A stretch of 64,000 bases of DNA, from positions 620,001 to 684,000 of the forward strand of contig NZ_JBBOBR010000001.1 in NCBI RefSeq assembly GCF_038002165.1, read 5' to 3'. Positions 9,817 through 18,463 of this stretch are shown one piece after another. The notes beneath the pieces were generated by a model. That model was not told the DNA's origin and did no database searches. It worked only from the letters and a program-made list of their open reading frames with translations. The translations under genes were made by a program, and so were the position numbers. Source of the stretch: Cytobacillus sp. FSL H8-0458. Its GTDB lineage: Bacteria > Bacillota > Bacilli > Bacillales > Cytobacillaceae. Position 1 is the stretch's first letter. Every line of letters starts with the position of its first letter.

Positions 9817-10032
9817 CTATGCATTTACTGAATCCTGGAGGGTATTATCTTTGTAGCTTTCCGGAACGGCCGCTCCTTGAGCTTCAAGCTCACGAACGAG
9901 ATTTCGATAATCTGTACTGGAAATTTCATTATGGATATAGGCCTTTTTAGCAAAATCCAATAATTCATTTACATTTTCAGGAGTATACTCCCGCAGCTGA
10001 TGAAACTTCATTTGTAGTTCGTGAACATTCAT
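9817..10032 (-). CDS. yppF: YppF family protein
   Basis: A 71-residue protein (MNVHELQMKFHQLREYTPEN and onward) that matches the small YppF family found between yppE and yppG. It is predicted to be helical, with an N-terminal segment followed by DFAKKAYIHNEISSTDYRNL. The ATG at 10032 is preceded by a strong GAGGAGGAAATATC ribosome site. An upstream in-frame extension to 10104 lacks such a site. Its role is unknown. Confidence 0.82.
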   Translation of the reverse strand: MNVHELQMKFHQLREYTPENVNELLDFAKKAYIHNEISSTDYRNLVRELEAQGAAVPESYKDNTLQDSVNA

Positions 10033-10242
10033 GATATTTCCTCCTCTAAATAGATTCGCGGAGAGATTTCTTCCCCGCATCCCGGTAAATGAAAAAGCGG
10101 ACAAGAAACAATTTGTTTTTTATATCCTAACATAAAAATTTATTTTTCATCGTTTTTAAAAAAATCAAACTTCCGACATCATTCTTCATGGTTAGACAAA
10201 AACGGAAAGTACTTCCTTTTTTGATCATATTTTACTTCTTTC

Positions 10243-10270
10243 ACGTTCTGGGCAAATCATTCATATATTG
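10243..10270 (+). promoter_or_regulatory. Possible sigma-K-type promoter before yppG
   Basis: AC at 10243-10244 and CATA at 10262-10265 are 17 nt apart, the same arrangement as before cotD in this window. The match to mAC/CATAnnnTA is partial, so this is a suggestion only. Otherwise the 10105-10340 gap holds no gene. Confidence 0.3.
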
Positions 10271-10349
10271 TATTGGTGATAATAAGAAGGATATTGCCAG
10301 ATATTATCGCTAATATACTTATCTTTTTGAATGGGGAGGATGTTTGCCC

Positions 10350-10919
10350 ATGTTTGGCCGAGTAATGAATAGAACGAATCATATACAGCCTTACGGCCAT
10401 TTAAATCAAAATGTTTACTTTGATCCATTTTATATGGGGACCAATGGCCAATATTATATGAGGCAGCAGCCATTGCAGAATTATAACCAGGCTGCCGGAC
10501 AGTATAATCCTTATTATTCGCCTTTTAATATGGAATACCAGCAGCCGCAGCAAATGGCAGGAATGCAGCAAAGTTTTCCGCATCAGTCCTATCCGCAGCA
10601 AAATTTTGATCCCGGATATTACTCACATACAGGTTCAAAGAATGCAGGGATATTTCAAAACCCGTTAGAATCTGAGGATTATTATGGAAATCAGCCAAGC
10701 AAGCCAGCTGCTCCGCACATGCCATACATGAATCCATATCCAAAGCAATCCTTCATTCCTAAACAGCCGTCCGGAGTGCAAAGTATTATGAATTCCTTTA
10801 AAGCCCAGGATGGCTCGCTTGATCTTAATAAAATGGTGGACACTGCAGGACAGATGATGTCTGCAGTCACGCAGGTATCATCCATGGTTAAAGGGATTGG
10901 CGGAATATTTAAATCTTAA
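10350..10919 (+). CDS. yppG: YppG-like spore coat protein
   Basis: A 189-residue protein with a Gln/Tyr/Pro/Asn-rich N-terminal two thirds (QPLQNYNQAAGQYNPYYSPF and similar) and a more ordered C terminus (SIMNSFKAQDGSLDLNKMVD, then MMSAVTQVSSMVKGIGGIF). This composition and its place after yppF match YppG, a coat-associated protein family of bacilli. The ATG at 10350 has GGGGAGG about 10 nt upstream; a TTG at 10344 is closer but less usual. The transcript probably starts at a mother-cell promoter, and a strong terminator follows the stop. Confidence 0.75.
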   Translation: MFGRVMNRTNHIQPYGHLNQNVYFDPFYMGTNGQYYMRQQPLQNYNQAAGQYNPYYSPFNMEYQQPQQMAGMQQSFPHQSYPQQNFDPGYYSHTGSKNAGIFQNPLESEDYYGNQPSKPAAPHMPYMNPYPKQSFIPKQPSGVQSIMNSFKAQDGSLDLNKMVDTAGQMMSAVTQVSSMVKGIGGIFKS

Positions 10920-10927
10920 AGGATCAT

Positions 10928-10949
10928 GGCCGCTTCGGCCTTTTTTTAT
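10928..10949 (+). terminator. Terminator after yppG
   Basis: GGCCG/CGGCC hairpin with a very short loop followed by TTTTTTT, 9 nt after the yppG stop. Confidence 0.85.
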
Positions 10950-11130
10950 GTTTTAAATAATCAGACTTGAAAAAATATTGAATATATTTGAAAATAGAAT
11001 AGCCGGTCTATTTTTCAGACTCTTAACTCATAGGAAATATTATCTATGAGAATTTAATTGTATGATTGACAAAATTTAGATAAAGGTGAAAAAATAAAAA
11101 ATGACATATACTCATAAAAGGGGGGTTATG

Positions 11131-11994
11131 ATGATTCGTGCTGTGCAGCAAATTTTTATTATCTTTGTATTGATTTTATTACTGGCAGCTCTGCCAAAAA
11201 TTATATCTGTTGATCCATTGAGCGGGAGTCTGCAATGGAGCTTCGAAAGTCTGCCGCATATTTATGGAGATTTTATTTCTGAAATAAGCAAGGGAAGCCT
11301 TGGTACCTATGAGCTTGGGATGCAGAAACGTCCTATAGCCGGGGATATTGCTGATAACTTTTTTACCAGTCTCCATATAGTGTTGATTGCTGTAAATGCT
11401 TCCTTAATTATAAGTCTAATTTTCGGGGTATTTATCAGCCGCTTCAGGCTTACTAAGCTATTTGGGGCAATCTTGAATATTCTTGCGGCCATACCTGACT
11501 TTATCATCATTGTGATGTCTATGATTCTTGCCGTTAAAATATATAAAATGACCGGTATCAGGGTGATTTCACTCAGGCCGGATGGAGGAGCCCTTAACAC
11601 CTGGTTTCCGACAGTGCTTGCAGCGATTGCCCCGACGCTATATTTATTTAAGCTCGTGTCGGTCAAATATTATCAGACAAGCGGGGAGGACTATATTAAG
11701 ACTGCAGTTGCTAAAGGAATGGGCTTAAATTACATAAATTTTCAGCATGTCTTCAAAAATTTAGAGCCATTTATCAAATCTGAACTTGTCAAAGTGATTT
11801 CCCTGGCTATTGGCAATCTCTTTATTATTGAACATATTATGAATGTTTCCGGCATAACAAAATTTATTTTTCAGAGCAGCGGGGTTCAGCCGATTGCAAT
11901 CGGCTTGTTTGCCATGCTTTTGATTTCTTTGATTGTCTATATTTCTAATAGACTTATATTTTATCTGTTTAAACGGGGTTTTATCTATGAATAG
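11131..11994 (+). CDS. OppB/DppB-like ABC transporter permease
   Basis: A 287-residue integral membrane permease of the peptide/nickel ABC importer type. It has an N-terminal membrane segment (about 5-25, IFIIFVLILLLAALPKIISV), a large extracellular loop, then five membrane segments. The EAA loop that contacts the ATPase is visible around YIKTAVAKGMGLNYINFQHVFKN-like residues 185-207. The ATG at 11131 (MIRAVQQ) is 5 nt after GGGGGG; the ATG at 11128 is too close. It overlaps the next gene by 8 nt, so the two are coupled. No ATPase or substrate-binding protein gene is adjacent, so the transported substrate cannot be assigned. Confidence 0.88.
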   Translation: MIRAVQQIFIIFVLILLLAALPKIISVDPLSGSLQWSFESLPHIYGDFISEISKGSLGTYELGMQKRPIAGDIADNFFTSLHIVLIAVNASLIISLIFGVFISRFRLTKLFGAILNILAAIPDFIIIVMSMILAVKIYKMTGIRVISLRPDGGALNTWFPTVLAAIAPTLYLFKLVSVKYYQTSGEDYIKTAVAKGMGLNYINFQHVFKNLEPFIKSELVKVISLAIGNLFIIEHIMNVSGITKFIFQSSGVQPIAIGLFAMLLISLIVYISNRLIFYLFKRGFIYE

Positions 11995-14395
11995 GCTGCT
12001 AAAAATAAATTACACCTTAATTATCGGAATTGTTATGGTTACCGGCTTGCTTTTTCTTAGCATATTCGGGCCTATTCTTGCACCGCATTCATTAACTTCG
12101 ATTTTAGAAACACAATATACAAACGGGAAGGTTCTGGCACCGCCACTTGAGCCTTTTGAATCATCCTCCTATCCGCTGGGCACCGATAAATGGGGCTATG
12201 ATATTTTATCCATGATTTTATATGGATTAAGATACACTGTTTTTATTGCAGCTGCTGTGACTGTTATAAAAATGGCATTTGGAACAATCATCGGTTTGTA
12301 TGCGGGCACCTTGAAAAGGACGCCAGGCTGGCTGATTGCTTTCGAAAATGCATGGAGCTATGTACCGCTCTTTCTGATCCTGTATTTTTTTCTTGCGCCA
12401 ATAAGCTTCAACAGTACTCTTGAGCAAAATGTGTTAATTGTCTATTTTATTGTCATTGCGTCAGTCATCAGCATTCCAAGCATTGTGTCTTCTGTAAGGC
12501 TTAAAACTGCTCAGTTATATAAGTCTGTTTATATTGAAGCTGCAAAAGCCCTGGGGGCCGGAAAACACCGTCTGATCTGGAAGCATATTTTTCCTCAGTT
12601 AAAGGAAACGTTCCTAGTAATGTTTATACTTGAAATTGTGTACGTAATCGCCCTTATGGGCCAGCTGGCGCTTTTAAATATCTTTGTCGGCGGAACTATT
12701 ATGAGATATGACCCCATCATCTACCTGTCAGCAACAAAGGAACTGGCGGGATTGGTTGGTCAGGCAAGATTAAATATTTATGGCAACACCCATATATTAA
12801 TTGCGCCATTAGCGGTCCTTTTACTTACAACTGTATCTTTCAGTCTGCTGGCTAATGGACTGAAGAACCGCACTCAATCAAACTATCAGCGTACTCCTTG
12901 GATTAAGACCGGGCATGAGCCATTAATACAGCCTTCCAGAAAACAATATGGCCGAAAAAAGAAATTCTGGTCATTCTCCGGCCCTAAAGCTGGCTTTGCT
13001 GCATTAGTCATTTCTTTTGCAGGTGCAGGTGTCTATGTTGTTACAGCAAAGGATTCAAATACAGGCGTCCAAAGCGGCAGCAAGGCGGATTATAAAATTG
13101 ATCTGGAAATGAATAGCGAAGGCTATTTCGCTGCTAATGCAAATATCCAGGTGAAAAACCAATCAGATAAAGACTGGAATGAGCTTGTCTTTTATTTCAT
13201 TCCGAATGTTTTTAAAGAGGGACATACATTTGATTCTGTTGAAGGATCGTCTGAAGCAGAGATCGAAAAGGTGACAGTGAATGGGCAAAAAGCTTCTTTT
13301 CAGCTGGATGGTGATACGCTGACAATAAACTTAAAACCTGAAATGAAAGATAAAAGCAGACATAAGGTGGAGATCCAATATGGATTTACAGTCCCTGAAA
13401 GAGGCAGCCGTTTTTCAAAAGCAGGTACAAATTATTATCTTGCTCAATGGTACCCAATGGCTGCAGTCTATCAAAAAGGAAAATGGAACAAAGAGCCTTA
13501 TATGGAGGGGCTGGAAACATTTCATACAGGCTTCTCTGATTTCAAAGTTTCCTATAAGCTGCCTGAAGGGTATTCCCTGGCTTCCACAGCAGAAATAGAT
13601 CCGGCAAAGGGAAAAAATGAGGGGAAAGTTAAAGCCAAAAAGGTCAGGGATTTCTTCATTGCAGTGATGAAGGATATGAAAGTGTATGAAACGGAAGCGC
13701 AAGACGGTGTGAAGGTCAGACTATTTTCAAAGGGGAATCATGACAAAAACCCGGAAGCATCGTTAACACTGGCCAAAAAAGCACTGTCTTTCTATCAGAA
13801 TAATATTGGAGATTACCCGCATGAGCAGCTTGATATTATTTTGGATGAAGGGCAATTCATGGAGTATCCCGGTATAGTCACTATAAATCCGTATATTGAT
13901 GATAAAAGGTTTTATGATATTTCTATTGTCCATGAAATTGCTCATCAGTATTTTTATGGAGCAGTAGCTAATGACCCATACAACAATGCGTGGATTGATG
14001 AAGGAATCACAGAATTTGCCACCTCTATGTACTTCTATGCAGGACAAAATCAAGCTGAACGGCAGGCATTTGGCATCTCCCATTATCGGATGGAGGCAAT
14101 CGAGGAAGCTGGTTTAGGCAGGCAATATTCAAATGTGCCGGTTAATGAGGTAAAGCATACAGGATATATTTATGGCCAGCCTGCTCTGGAAATTTTACAA
14201 ATGATTCAGGAAAAGTATACCTTGAAAGGGGCATCCCCCAAGGAAGTGGGGATGCAGTTCCTGTCCGATTATTATCAGAAATTCCGCTATAAAGAGGTCG
14301 ATACGAAGGAGTTTATATCCTTCACAAAGGATTATTTCAGTGTTCCGACCGGTTATTTCAATAATTGGATTGATACATCTAAACTGAACAGTTAA
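11987..14395 (+). CDS. OppC-like permease fused to an M1-family metallopeptidase
   Basis: An 802-residue fusion protein. Residues 1-305 form an OppC/DppC-type permease with a first membrane segment (YTLIIGIVMVTGLLFLSIFG), the characteristic PLGTDKWGYDIL loop and an EAA loop (YIEAAKALGAGKHRLIWKHI). A further membrane segment near 345-365 (KAGFAALVISFAGAGVYVV) leads to an outside M1-type peptidase domain (about 370-802). Its zinc site follows HEXXH-X18-E exactly: H649-E-I-A-H653 and E672 in AWIDEGITEFA; MEYPGI stands in for the GxMEN substrate-binding motif. The start ATG 11987 lies inside the end of the upstream permease gene. The reading frame is continuous, so this is not two genes. Peptide cleavage coupled to uptake is an inference. 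Confidence 0.87.
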   Translation: MNRLLKINYTLIIGIVMVTGLLFLSIFGPILAPHSLTSILETQYTNGKVLAPPLEPFESSSYPLGTDKWGYDILSMILYGLRYTVFIAAAVTVIKMAFGTIIGLYAGTLKRTPGWLIAFENAWSYVPLFLILYFFLAPISFNSTLEQNVLIVYFIVIASVISIPSIVSSVRLKTAQLYKSVYIEAAKALGAGKHRLIWKHIFPQLKETFLVMFILEIVYVIALMGQLALLNIFVGGTIMRYDPIIYLSATKELAGLVGQARLNIYGNTHILIAPLAVLLLTTVSFSLLANGLKNRTQSNYQRTPWIKTGHEPLIQPSRKQYGRKKKFWSFSGPKAGFAALVISFAGAGVYVVTAKDSNTGVQSGSKADYKIDLEMNSEGYFAANANIQVKNQSDKDWNELVFYFIPNVFKEGHTFDSVEGSSEAEIEKVTVNGQKASFQLDGDTLTINLKPEMKDKSRHKVEIQYGFTVPERGSRFSKAGTNYYLAQWYPMAAVYQKGKWNKEPYMEGLETFHTGFSDFKVSYKLPEGYSLASTAEIDPAKGKNEGKVKAKKVRDFFIAVMKDMKVYETEAQDGVKVRLFSKGNHDKNPEASLTLAKKALSFYQNNIGDYPHEQLDIILDEGQFMEYPGIVTINPYIDDKRFYDISIVHEIAHQYFYGAVANDPYNNAWIDEGITEFATSMYFYAGQNQAERQAFGISHYRMEAIEEAGLGRQYSNVPVNEVKHTGYIYGQPALEILQMIQEKYTLKGASPKEVGMQFLSDYYQKFRYKEVDTKEFISFTKDYFSVPTGYFNNWIDTSKLNS

Positions 14396-14421
14396 GCCCA
14401 GCTTAGATAACCCCAAACAAA

Positions 14422-14455
14422 AAACAAGCAGGCATGATACTGCTTGTTTTTGTTT
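14422..14455 (+). terminator. Terminator after the permease-peptidase gene
   Basis: The perfect stem AAACAAGCAG/CTGCTTGTTT with an 8-nt loop and T-rich tail lies 27 nt after the stop. Confidence 0.88.
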
Positions 14456-14484
14456 AACCAGACTCTATAAAAGTGCAGCCAGAA

Positions 14485-14955
14485 TCAGTTCTCATCGATC
14501 AGGATTCTTTTTCCCTGCTGCTTAGGTACTGTGATTTGCAAAAGGCCATTTTGGTAAACCGCTTTTACTTTCTTTTCATTAACTGGCTGTGGAAGCGGAA
14601 TGGTCCGGCTGGAACGCTGCATGCTTTGCTGTCTGCGGAAAATTTTGTTTTTTTCATCTTCTTCCGTTATAATCTCAGCGGATTTAACTGAAATGGTTAT
14701 ATAATTGTCCAGGATATCAATCTGTATTTGCTCTTTATTTATTCCCGGAAGTTCCGCACTAATGATGTGTTCCTTTTCAGTTTCAGCAACATCAACATGG
14801 AAGGAAGAAGAAACTGGGAAGGGGTTTTTAAAGAAATCATCCATTGTCTGCAGAAATCCTCTGCCAGGTTTTTCATGAAAAAGCTGATTCATTGATCTCA
14901 TCAAATCCCCAAATGGTTCGTTTCGATCCTTTTTCTTTGGATCCTCCATATCCAT
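14485..14955 (-). CDS. Hsp20/alpha-crystallin small heat-shock protein
   Basis: A 156-residue ATP-independent chaperone that holds unfolding proteins. The N-terminal arm (MDMEDPKKKDRNEPFGDLM) precedes an alpha-crystallin domain (about 50-140) with the signature AELPGINKEQIQIDI and the C-terminal strand GLLQITVPKQ. The family's closing I-x-I motif appears as RILIDEN. The ATG at 14955 follows GAGAGGGG. No CIRCE operator is evident upstream. It resembles the spore coat/heat-shock Hsp20 genes of bacilli, but I cannot assign a B. subtilis name. Confidence 0.9.
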   Translation of the reverse strand: MDMEDPKKKDRNEPFGDLMRSMNQLFHEKPGRGFLQTMDDFFKNPFPVSSSFHVDVAETEKEHIISAELPGINKEQIQIDILDNYITISVKSAEIITEEDEKNKIFRRQQSMQRSSRTIPLPQPVNEKKVKAVYQNGLLQITVPKQQGKRILIDEN

Positions 14956-15033
14956 CCATCCCCTCTCAAACAGGATTTTTCAACATATCGTATGCCGCCC
15001 ATTGGGTGGATGTTCCTGTTGAGTGATCAGGTT

Positions 15034-15057
15034 AAAGAAAAAACCGCATAGTGCGGT
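15034..15057 (-). terminator. Terminator after the Crp/Fnr gene
   Basis: Read on the - strand, ACCGCA/TGCGGT with a 3-nt loop is followed by TTTTTTC, directly after the regulator stop. Confidence 0.8.
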
Positions 15058-15058
15058 C

Positions 15059-15751
15059 TTAGAATATTGTCTCCAATAGCTGATCAGGGTTTATGATTAA
15101 ATGTCCATCCTGGTCTGTTTCGATTAACATTTCTTTTTTCATTTTGGTTAAAGTCCTGCTGACCGTTTCTCTTGTGGTGCCAATCATATTGGCAAGGTCT
15201 TTATTGGTAAAGTCCCCTTTTAAAACAAAGCTGCCGTTTTCAAGCCTTTTCCCATGCATTTTGGAAAGCCGGATAAGCAATTTAATGATTTGCTCATAAG
15301 TATTGTTTAAGATTTGTGATTCCAGCCGCTCCTGCAGATCGACAATCTTCTCGCCAAGGACTTTAAACACCTTAATGCATAACTCCGGATTTTCAATAAG
15401 CACCTTTTCAAATTGCGAAATAGGCACAACCACGAGCTGAGCGTTTTCCAGAACCTCGGAAAAAGCCGGGTACCCGCCTTTTCTGAAGAATCCCACATGA
15501 GGGAACATTTCGCCTTTTGCCAGGATGGCAACAATCTGTTCTTTGCCATTAATATCACTTCTATAAATCTTAACTCTGCCGTTGTTAATGAAATAAACAT
15601 TATCCAGCGGATCGTCCTGCAGAAAAACATGACTTCCTTTTTTCCATTCCCGTGATATGGATATCTCAACTACTTTATCCAGTTCTTCGCTGTTCAGCTC
15701 TTTAAAAAGAGAGAACTGGGAAAGAACTGCCTTAATTTCTTCTGTTTTCAT
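15059..15751 (-). CDS. Crp/Fnr family transcriptional regulator
   Basis: A 230-residue regulator with an N-terminal cyclic-nucleotide-binding-like beta roll (about 10-125, including GSHVFLQDDPLDNVYFINNG), a long dimer helix and a C-terminal winged helix whose recognition helix is in MIGTTRETVSRTLTKMKK. Only one cysteine is seen (near NPELCIK) and there is no Fnr-type cysteine cluster, so an iron-sulfur oxygen sensor is unlikely. The effector is unknown. The ATG at 15751 follows GAGGTGG. It stands alone, convergent to nothing, with the next gene 411 bp away, and may autoregulate from the AT-rich region upstream. Confidence 0.9.
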   Translation of the reverse strand: MKTEEIKAVLSQFSLFKELNSEELDKVVEISISREWKKGSHVFLQDDPLDNVYFINNGRVKIYRSDINGKEQIVAILAKGEMFPHVGFFRKGGYPAFSEVLENAQLVVVPISQFEKVLIENPELCIKVFKVLGEKIVDLQERLESQILNNTYEQIIKLLIRLSKMHGKRLENGSFVLKGDFTNKDLANMIGTTRETVSRTLTKMKKEMLIETDQDGHLIINPDQLLETIF

Positions 15752-15868
15752 AATCCACCTCTTGCTTCTGTCCTATTAAGCCTATTGTAACAAAAAACAT
15801 TAATAACGTTTATATTAAGAAAAGCTTATTTTAATATTAGGCTCTTTTCGTATAAATTGTTATTTTTT

Positions 15869-16005
15869 GCCTATTAATGTTGTCCGTTGATTTCCACACC
15901 AGGCTGCTCGCTTTCCGCGGGGCGGGCGGTGAGCCTCCTCGATGCCCCGCGTCTGCAGGGTCTCACCTGTCCCGCTACTCCCGCTGGCTCTTATATTTAG
16001 AACTT
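15869..16005. repeat. Dispersed intergenic repeat, copy 1
   Basis: The 411-bp gap between the regulator and yprA has no convincing gene. A GC-rich block with the flavour of Bacillus dispersed intergenic repeats begins at 15869. Its first 27 nt (15869-15895) reappear in inverted orientation at 23736-23762 with one mismatch, so these are two copies of the same element. The remainder to about 16005 contains short inverted repeats. Confidence 0.7.
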
Positions 16006-16121
16006 TCGGTCAATTTTTCGAGGAATCTGATTTTAGTAAAAATAAAGATTAAAGTCTTTAAAGCTTAAAAGAAATTTTCCCATAAAAAGTTAATGGAAAT
16101 TAAGAGTTTGCTCTGTTATAA

Positions 16122-16142
16122 CGAACGTTTATTCGGTAGAAT
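16122..16142 (+). promoter_or_regulatory. LexA-like box and -10 region before yprA (mrfA)
   Basis: CGAACGTTTATTCG at 16122-16135 differs from the B. subtilis LexA consensus CGAAC-N4-GTTCG at one position. It is followed at once by TAGAAT (16137-16142), a plausible -10. Repressor bound here would cover the promoter of yprA-yprB. Confidence 0.5.
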
Positions 16143-16162
16143 AGGAATATGAGGTGAAATAG

Positions 16163-18463
16163 ATGAAAGTGCGAAAAAATTTGCCTGAAATCATGAAACA
16201 GCTTATATCTGAACAGCAATATAAAGAGAATATTGTCCATTGGCATACAATAGAAGAAAAAGAGGCTAAGACTGCCAGCCTTCCGGAAAACATTCATCCA
16301 TCCTTAAAGGATGCACTGCAAAAAAGGGGAATTTCAAGGCTATATACCCATCAGAAAACATCTTATCAGACAGCCATGAATGGGGACAGTCTGGTAGCTG
16401 TTACTCCAACGGCCTCCGGAAAAACGCTTTGCTACAACCTTCCAGTCCTGCAGACGATCGTAAATGATCCGGATGCAAGGGCGCTTTATATGTTTCCGAC
16501 AAAAGCATTGGCTCAGGACCAAAAAAGCGAAATTAATGAAATCATCCAGGAGTCCGGATTGGATATCAATTCCTATACTTATGACGGGGATACACCGGCG
16601 AACATCCGGCAAAAGGTACGCAGGGCCGGGCATGTGGTTATTACAAATCCGGACATGCTTCACTCGGCAATATTGCCACATCATACAAAGTGGGTATCCT
16701 TGTTTGAAAATTTAAAGTATGTGGTCATAGATGAACTTCATATTTACAGAGGGGTATTTGGCAGTCATGTAGCGAATGTTATTCGCCGCCTTAGACGCAT
16801 TTGCCGTTTTTATGGCAGCGACCCCATTTTTATCTGTACATCTGCAACAATAGCCAATCCTCTGGAGCTGGCAGAAAAGCTTACTGAAAAGCCGATGAAA
16901 CTCGTGGATAATAATGGAGCCCCTAGCGGGAAGAAACATTTTGTATTTTATAATCCTCCAATTGTCAATAAACCGCTGAATATCAGAAGAAGTGCAACTC
17001 TCGAAGCGAGAAAGCTCGCAGGAGAACTTCTGAAAAATAAAATCCAGACCATTGTATTTGCAAGAAGCAGGGTCAGAGTCGAAATCCTGCTGACTTACCT
17101 CCAGGAGCTTGTCAAACATAAACTGGGGCCAAAAGCAATTCGGGGCTATAGAGGCGGTTATTTGCCAACCCAGAGACGGGAAATTGAAAAAGGACTGCGT
17201 TCAGGAGATATCTATGGAGTTGTCAGCACAAATGCTCTTGAACTGGGCGTGGATATCGGACAGCTGCAGGTTTGTGTCATGACCGGATACCCCGGTACCA
17301 TTGCCAGCTCATGGCAGCAGGCTGGACGCGCAGGCAGAAGGCATGGTGAATCGCTTGTCATTATGGTGGCAAGCTCCAGTCCGCTGGATCAATATGTTAT
17401 TCAAAATCCTGATTACTTTTTTAATAAAAGTCCTGAAACAGCCAGAATTAATCCGGATAACCTTATTATTCTGGTTGATCATATCAAGTGTGCAGCCTAT
17501 GAGCTCCCTTTTAATGCCGGGGAACGTTTTGGCACTTTTGAAACTGAAGAGGTATTGGAATACCTGGCGGAGGAAAGGGTGCTTCATCAGAACGGAGATA
17601 AATTTTATTGGATGAAAGACTCATTTCCTGCCCATAACATCAGTCTCCGTTCAGCATCACAGGAAAATGTTATCATAATTGATCAGTCAGATATTGCGAA
17701 TGTAAAAGTAATTGGTGAAATGGACCGTTTTTCTGCTATGACCCTTCTTCATGATGAGGCAATCTATCTTCATCAGGGAACCCAGTTTCAGGTAGAAATG
17801 CTTGATTGGGAAGAGAAAAAGGCATTTGTCCGGGAAGTGGATGTAGATTATTTTACCGATGCTAATCTGGCAGTAGAGCTCAAAGTGCTTGAGCAGGATA
17901 AAATCAGAGTGTCATCCATTGGAGAAATTGGCTTTGGGGATGTCAGTGTTGTAGCGATGGCAACAATATTTAAAAAAATTAAGTTTGAAACACATGAAAA
18001 TATCGGATCAGGTCCAATAACACTTCCTGAAGAAGAACTCCATACAAGCTCAACCTGGCTTTCGTTTAACCAGGAATCCTTGAATTATAAACAGGACCGG
18101 CTTGAACAGGGCCTCATTGGAACAGCACACGCGCTTAAGCATATTGTACCGCTATTTGTTATGTGCGATCCTCAGGACGTTCATGTTGTTCCGCAAGTGA
18201 AGGCTGCCCATAATGAAAAACCGACGATCTTTTTCTATGACAGGTATCCCGGCGGTGTAGGTTTAAGTGAGAAAATTTTCGGGGGAATAGAACATATCAT
18301 GCACGAAACGATGGAAATGGTCAGCAGATGTGCATGTGACCACGGCTGTCCTTCCTGCATCGGAACAGATACCTCTTCAGAAACGGCCAAAAAAGACGTA
18401 CTCAGGATTATCGCCTCTTTTAAAAAGTGCGATAATAGCGCAGGTGATAGAATTGTCCATTAA
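16163..18463 (+). CDS. yprA: DEAD/DEAH-box helicase YprA (mitomycin repair factor MrfA)
   Basis: Superfamily 2 helicase of the YprA/MrfA family with C-terminal DUF1998. In B. subtilis it acts with YprB in a UvrABC-independent excision repair of mitomycin C lesions. Visible motifs are Walker A TPTASGKT (near residue 82), DELH (near 190), CTSATI, and QAGRAGRR as motif VI. The metal-binding cysteines CACDHGCPSC (near 722-731) are in DUF1998. The 766-residue length is normal. ATG 16163 follows GAGGTG by 6 nt. The downstream yprB start overlaps the stop by 11 nt, so the two are coupled. A LexA-like box lies upstream. Confidence 0.93.
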   Translation: MKVRKNLPEIMKQLISEQQYKENIVHWHTIEEKEAKTASLPENIHPSLKDALQKRGISRLYTHQKTSYQTAMNGDSLVAVTPTASGKTLCYNLPVLQTIVNDPDARALYMFPTKALAQDQKSEINEIIQESGLDINSYTYDGDTPANIRQKVRRAGHVVITNPDMLHSAILPHHTKWVSLFENLKYVVIDELHIYRGVFGSHVANVIRRLRRICRFYGSDPIFICTSATIANPLELAEKLTEKPMKLVDNNGAPSGKKHFVFYNPPIVNKPLNIRRSATLEARKLAGELLKNKIQTIVFARSRVRVEILLTYLQELVKHKLGPKAIRGYRGGYLPTQRREIEKGLRSGDIYGVVSTNALELGVDIGQLQVCVMTGYPGTIASSWQQAGRAGRRHGESLVIMVASSSPLDQYVIQNPDYFFNKSPETARINPDNLIILVDHIKCAAYELPFNAGERFGTFETEEVLEYLAEERVLHQNGDKFYWMKDSFPAHNISLRSASQENVIIIDQSDIANVKVIGEMDRFSAMTLLHDEAIYLHQGTQFQVEMLDWEEKKAFVREVDVDYFTDANLAVELKVLEQDKIRVSSIGEIGFGDVSVVAMATIFKKIKFETHENIGSGPITLPEEELHTSSTWLSFNQESLNYKQDRLEQGLIGTAHALKHIVPLFVMCDPQDVHVVPQVKAAHNEKPTIFFYDRYPGGVGLSEKIFGGIEHIMHETMEMVSRCACDHGCPSCIGTDTSSETAKKDVLRIIASFKKCDNSAGDRIVH

